Positions 60,644-64,000 of a DNA stretch of 64,000 nt are shown here, piece by piece. The notes under the pieces were generated by a model. The model did not search any database. It was not told the origin of the DNA and saw only the letters and a list, made by a program, of their open reading frames with translations. Position 1 is the stretch's first letter. Every line of letters begins with the position of its first letter. The stretch is taken from positions 372,001-436,000 of the forward strand of contig CBDCDB010000008.1 of the NCBI GenBank assembly GCA_965215315.1. The letters run 5' to 3'. The position numbers were made by a program, and so were the translations under genes. This DNA comes from Truepera sp965215315 (GTDB taxonomy: Bacteria > Deinococcota > Deinococci > Deinococcales > Trueperaceae).

Positions 60644-61273
60644 TTGGTTGTAACTATTTTTGGTGCGAGTGGACGTACGGGTAGGCTGCTCGTTGAGGGC
60701 GCACTACGTACGGGACATCAGGTCAGAGCCTTTGTGCGCGACCCGGCAAAGTTACCGCTAAAGGACGCGGGGCTCGAGCTTATTCAAGGTGACGCCAAGA
60801 GCGGAGCAGACGTGGCCCGCGCCGTCATGGATGCGGACGCTGTGCTCAGCGCCCTCGGTCATACCAAAACGTCGGCGAAGGACGTCCAGACCGTTGCTAC
60901 AGCCCATATGGTCCACGCCATGAAAACGTCTGGGGTAGCGCGGCTTGTCAGTTTGACCGGCGCAGGCGTAAAGGCTCCACAAGACCGCCCTAAAGTGATC
61001 GACCGCGTGTTCGGCGTGCTGCTTGCGACGTTGGCTCGCGACGTTATCAAAGACGCTGAGGCGCACGCCGAGCTGATCCGTAACAGCGGGCTCGAGTACG
61101 TGCTCGTCCGTGGCCCACGCTTGACCGACGGCCCCTACACAGGAGACTACCGAGTCGGGTTTATCGGTGAAGCGTCGGGGACGCGGGCGTCGCGCGCGGA
61201 CGTCGCAGACTTTATGCTCAAGCAGCTTACCGACGACGCGTGGCTCGGCAAAGCGCCGCTCGTCAGCAGCTGA
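60644..61273 (+). CDS. NAD(P)-binding SDR-like protein
   Basis: 209 residues from TTG 60644, chosen because AGGAGG lies 6 bases upstream and the product then starts directly with the Rossmann strand VVTIFGASGRTGRLLVEGAL. Atypical SDR/NmrA type with YVLVRGPRLTDGPYTG in place of the usual YxxxK site. It may be a flavin/biliverdin-reductase-like enzyme or a redox sensor. Followed closely by the DsbA-like gene. Confidence 0.82.
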   Translation: MVVTIFGASGRTGRLLVEGALRTGHQVRAFVRDPAKLPLKDAGLELIQGDAKSGADVARAVMDADAVLSALGHTKTSAKDVQTVATAHMVHAMKTSGVARLVSLTGAGVKAPQDRPKVIDRVFGVLLATLARDVIKDAEAHAELIRNSGLEYVLVRGPRLTDGPYTGDYRVGFIGEASGTRASRADVADFMLKQLTDDAWLGKAPLVSS

Positions 61274-61278
61274 GAACC

Positions 61279-61923
61279 GTGAGTCCACCCCTCAAAATCA
61301 ACGTCTTCTCAGACGTGGGTTGCCCCTGGTGTTATCTGGGTGACGCACGACTCAAAGCGGCGCTCAGACAAACCGGCGTCCACGCGCAGGTTTACTGGCA
61401 ACCGTTTCAGCTACAACCCGACCTGCCGCCCGAAGGTGTCCCCTGGAAAGGGTTTGCCGAACGCAAGTTCGGGAGTTGGGCCCGCGCTCTAAAGGTCTTT
61501 GACCAGCTCGGCGCACTGGGCACAGAGGCAGGCTTGACGTTCCACTTTACCGACATTGCCAAAGCCAACAACACCACCGACGCACACCGGCTAATCCTCT
61601 ACGCTCAAGCTCACGGTAAAGGTGAGGCAGCCGCTGGCGAGTTCTACCGAGCGTATTTTGCCGAAGGAAAAGACCTCAACGACCAGGCTGTGCTCGTCCG
61701 CCTCATGGCGGCACTCGGCTTGGAGGCCAGCGTCACCGAGATGTTTCTGGGAGGTGATGACCAGCGACCTCAGGTTATCGCCAGTCAGAGACGTGCAGCC
61801 ACACTCGGCGTTTCGGGTGTCCCCTTCTATATCTTTGGCGAGCGTACCGGGGTGTCAGGCGCACAACCCCTTGAAACGTTTGTCCGCGCGGTTGAGCAAG
61901 CCGCGGCCCTAACGGATTTATGA
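61279..61923 (+). CDS. FrnE-like DsbA-family oxidoreductase
   Basis: 214 residues from GTG 61279, five bases after the preceding stop. DsbA fold with active site SDVGCPWCYLGDARL (CPWC, about 13-16) and cis-Pro region GVSGVPFYIF. FrnE-type proteins are cytoplasmic disulfide isomerase-like enzymes; in Deinococcus radiodurans FrnE is linked to oxidative stress tolerance. The same operon holds two NAD(P)-binding proteins. Confidence 0.88.
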   Translation: MSPPLKINVFSDVGCPWCYLGDARLKAALRQTGVHAQVYWQPFQLQPDLPPEGVPWKGFAERKFGSWARALKVFDQLGALGTEAGLTFHFTDIAKANNTTDAHRLILYAQAHGKGEAAAGEFYRAYFAEGKDLNDQAVLVRLMAALGLEASVTEMFLGGDDQRPQVIASQRRAATLGVSGVPFYIFGERTGVSGAQPLETFVRAVEQAAALTDL

Positions 61924-61933
61924 GGTCAGCGCC

Positions 61934-62803
61934 GTGACTATCCTGGTAACGGGGGCGACGGGTACCGTCGGTCGTGAGGTCGTTCGGGCGCTACAAACGC
62001 TGGAGCAACCCGTGCGGGTGAGTAGCACCGATCCCGACCGGGCCAAGCAGCTGCTAGCGGCTAGCGGCTTGAAAGTTGACGACGCAGTTCGGCTCGAGTT
62101 CGGTGACGCTCAAAGTTATAGCGCCGCCTTCACCGGCGTAGACAAGGTGTTCTTAATGCGTCCGCCGCAAACCACCGCGATCAAAAAAGAGATGCTACCT
62201 GCGCTCGAGGCGGCTCGCACCGAGGGCGTTCAGCAGATCGTGTTTATGTCGCTTCAGGGTGCAGAGAAAAATCCGGTCGTTCCTCATCGGCAGGTGGAGC
62301 GTCACCTTGAAACGTCGGCGTTTGATTACACGCTGCTGCGCCCTTCATTTTTTATGCAGAACTTAGCTGGCGTCCACGCCGAAGATATCCGCGCATATAA
62401 CGAGATCTTCGTTCCCGCAGGACGAGGACGAACGAGTTTTATCGACGCCCGCGATATCGGCGCGGTGGCGGCTAAAGTCCTTACCGAAGCTGGACACACC
62501 CGGCGCGCTTACGAACTTACCGGGTCGGTAGCCCTCACCTACGCTGAGGTGGCGCAGCTGTTCTCAGATGTCTTAGGGCGGGAGATACGCTATACAAGCC
62601 CGGACCCGTTGGCTTTTTACCGCCGGATGCGCTCACGAGGCTTGACGCGGGGGTATATCCTCGTCATGGCTGCGCTCTACAGTGCTTGCAGGTTTGGGCT
62701 CGCAGCACACACCACAGACGACACGCGCAGCTTGTTGGGGCGTGAGCCTATCAGTATCACGCAGTTTGCCGCTGACTACCGGGACGTATTTACCGCTGCT
62801 TGA
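61934..62803 (+). CDS. NmrA-family NAD(P)-binding protein
   Basis: 289 residues from GTG 61934. N-terminal TILVTGATGTVGREVVRALQ, then VDKVFLMRPPQ, YTLLRPSFFMQNLAGVHAED and FIDARDIGAVAAKVL, the pattern of NmrA-like/NAD(P)H quinone oxidoreductase 2-like proteins. It could be a redox sensor or reductase. Last gene of a three-gene unit. Confidence 0.87.
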   Translation: MTILVTGATGTVGREVVRALQTLEQPVRVSSTDPDRAKQLLAASGLKVDDAVRLEFGDAQSYSAAFTGVDKVFLMRPPQTTAIKKEMLPALEAARTEGVQQIVFMSLQGAEKNPVVPHRQVERHLETSAFDYTLLRPSFFMQNLAGVHAEDIRAYNEIFVPAGRGRTSFIDARDIGAVAAKVLTEAGHTRRAYELTGSVALTYAEVAQLFSDVLGREIRYTSPDPLAFYRRMRSRGLTRGYILVMAALYSACRFGLAAHTTDDTRSLLGREPISITQFAADYRDVFTAA

Positions 62804-62853
62804 GTTGCCTCAAGTTTAGCGGTCTCAAGGCCCAGAAACTATCAAGAAAAACC

Positions 62854-62965
62854 TATAGCAGGTATCATCTGGTTTGAGCCAGTCCAAGCGAGTAAAGCGT
62901 AGTCTAGTACGCACGTTCTGAGATGATTCCTGCGAGAACCTAGCTCAGTAGCGATGAAAAACGCT
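62854..62965 (+). repeat. Dispersed repeat A, copy 2 (uninterrupted)
   Basis: About 112 bases aligned to 2916-3028 with only scattered differences. This copy shows the right edge that the IS630 element disrupts in copy 1. Confidence 0.8.
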
Positions 62966-63003
62966 GTATTTTATAACCTTTCGAAACAACGTCGTACCGT
63001 TTC

Positions 63004-63056
63004 TCCTCCGCTATCATCGCTTAGGTGCGTGCGAAACGGCGTCCTCCGAAGTGAGC
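63004..63056 (-). repeat. Dispersed repeat A, partial copy 4
   Basis: Matches the right half of repeat A in reverse (GCTATCATCGCTTAGGTGCG and GTCCTCC shared with copy 3). Confidence 0.5.
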
Positions 63057-63238
63057 GCGTCCCTTTGCGAAACTTCGTACACGCACCAGTATCAAAGGTC
63101 GCCAAACGCCAGTGGCGTGTCGGTCTTTTCTAGGTCGGTCTTTTTTAGGGTGTCGAACAAGGGTTTACGCACAAGCTTCGACTGTTTAGCGGTAGGAGAA
63201 CGGTCTTCGCCTCGCCGACGTCTCGAGGTACCTGCTTT

Positions 63239-63436
63239 AACCTGAGTTTGAAGTTGTTTTTACGACGGGCACGCAAATTCTGTACCTTCAGTGACTGACG
63301 ACCGTCTCAAGAATTGCGCTTTCGCTGTTTTTTAAAACTATGTGAGCGTTTTAGCCTCAGGCACGCCTTACGCTTATGAGAGGAAACCTGGCAGAGACGG
63401 AAAACCTATCCCCGGAGAAACCTCGAACTCAAGTTG
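63239..63436 (+). repeat. MITE-like repeat B, copy 2
   Basis: About 198 bases matching 4255-4450 in inverted orientation at roughly 85% identity by eye. Ends AACCTGAGTTTGAAG and CTCGAACTCAAGTT form imperfect terminal inverted repeats. With repeat A copies it fills the gene-free stretch 62804-63494. Confidence 0.75.
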
Positions 63437-63494
63437 AGTATGGGCACACTGCAAAACTCTTTATCGCTCCGGAGTATTGCCGTCTGCTCTGATT

Positions 63495-63653
63495 CTACCG
63501 TTTGGAGATAATCCAAACAGCGTGAACGATGCCGGGGATATAGCCGAGCAGCGTCAGCAAGATGTTTAGAAAGAACTGTCCGCTAAAGCCTACTTGCAGA
63601 AATACACCGAGCGGCGGCAACAAAATGGCGATGATGATTCTGAAAATATCCAT
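63495..63653 (-). CDS. Pmp3/YqaE-type small membrane protein
   Basis: 52 residues, ATG 63653 to TAG 63495. Two membrane segments with the family pattern IIIAILLPPLGVFLQVGF and FFLNILLTLLGYIPGIVHAV, and a basic end ISKR. Members of the Pmp3 (UPF0057) family are stress-induced membrane proteins affecting ion balance. Unusually short, but full length for this family. Confidence 0.92.
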   Translation of the reverse strand: MDIFRIIIAILLPPLGVFLQVGFSGQFFLNILLTLLGYIPGIVHAVWIISKR

Positions 63654-63759
63654 ACTTGTAAGCGTAAAGAGTCTGCTAAGGTGCGTCGGCGTGCGGGGCT
63701 ACAGACGACGCCGCGACCGACAGGCGTCGGTAGCTCGAGGCTGGCAACTACGAACGCAA

Positions 63760-63787
63760 AAGACCGCCACCGTAAAATGGCGGTCTT
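63760..63787 (-). terminator. Terminator of the gene entering from the right
   Basis: AAGACCGCCA/TGGCGGTCTT, a 10-base-pair stem with an 8-base loop. On the minus strand it is followed by TTTT, and it lies downstream of the partial gene at 63902-64000. Confidence 0.7.
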
Positions 63788-63901
63788 CTAGCTTGCTTTG
63801 CCCTGCACTGCACATGTAGCAGCGTGAGTTAGGGGCAGGTTCTATGGTGAGAGCACCGCTGCGCGTGTCAGCTTTTACTCATCTTGCGTACTGCCTAGAC
63901 G

Positions 63902-64000
63902 CTACCACGTTCCCTTGTAGAGCAGTTTGTTCGGTGAACCTGGGCCGATGTCGGAGAGTGCGCCGCCGGTAGCGGTGTTAATGAGGTAGGTTTCGATTTC
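63902..64000 (-). CDS. C-terminal end of a gene leaving the window
   Basis: Open minus-strand frame ending at TAG 63902. It encodes at least 32 residues ending SPNKLLYKGTW, preceded by YLINTATGGALSDIG, with GC-rich third positions. Too short to assign. Confidence 0.6.
   Translation of the reverse strand, partial: EIETYLINTATGGALSDIGPGSPNKLLYKGTW

Noticed and set aside
63051..63245. 64-residue plus-strand frame
   Set aside because: It spans repeats A and B, has no ribosome site and shows no coding bias.
1..64000. CRISPR array
   Set aside because: No regularly spaced direct repeats of 24-40 bases were seen; the repeats present are dispersed or att-related.
1..64000. Excess of CCGTAAAA/TTTTACGG
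   Set aside because: The word looked frequent while reading, but I did not count it and cannot separate it from codon preference.

Overview
This window looks like chromosomal DNA from a Deinococcota (Deinococcus-Thermus) bacterium, possibly a Truepera-like one. This is inference. It rests on a moderately high GC content, on a CsoR with the Cys-His-His copper ligand set known from Thermus, on several genes whose -10 box lies only 6-8 bases before the start codon (leaderless style), and on the family mix. The hexamer CTCGAG occurs about 145 times by hand count, several times more than composition predicts.

Layout. 62-2939: a von Willebrand-type membrane protein, then a beta-propeller gene fragment. 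3030-4450: an IS630-type insertion sequence inside an older repeat, followed by a MITE-like repeat. 4535-8011: a copper module (copA, small membrane protein, divergent csoR). 8233-18714: a CPA1 antiporter, a DUF3179/TlpA/CcdA operon, a baeRF protein, a methyltransferase, a halogenase-like flavoprotein and two peroxiredoxin-fold proteins. 18943-28612: a reductase, then a TVP38 - disulfide reductase - CDP-alcohol phosphotransferase - ABC transporter cluster resembling the E. coli ydj/ynj region, a YdjM-like protein and a methyltransferase.

28613-30675 is a decayed accessory patch with gene relics, an IS200/IS605 relic and small XRE-like genes. 30676-37796 holds a kinase-like protein, a tyrosine recombinase, a GGDEF/EAL protein, gnd and a DnaQ-type exonuclease. 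38044-44023 carries pxpA and a pxpB-pxpC fusion facing a tctCBA tripartite carboxylate transporter. 44117-47124 is a second copper cluster (MbnH-like di-heme protein, MbnP-like protein, CopC, His-rich membrane protein). 47247-50820 has DUF779, an aldehyde dehydrogenase and a DAO-family oxidoreductase.

50876-60007 is the most interesting part: a 9.1-kb integrative element inserted in the 3' end of a tRNA-Pro(GGG) gene. It has an integrase, an XRE repressor with interleaved divergent promoters, two excisionase-type HTH proteins, a RecA-fold helicase-like ATPase, a CHC2/Toprim primase, iteron-like repeats and a set of small paralogous proteins, but no recognisable virion or conjugation genes. 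The relic of a second, related element sits next to it in tandem. The right end (60117-64000) has three redox/NAD(P)-binding genes, copies of the dispersed repeats, a 52-residue Pmp3 protein and the end of a gene leaving the window.
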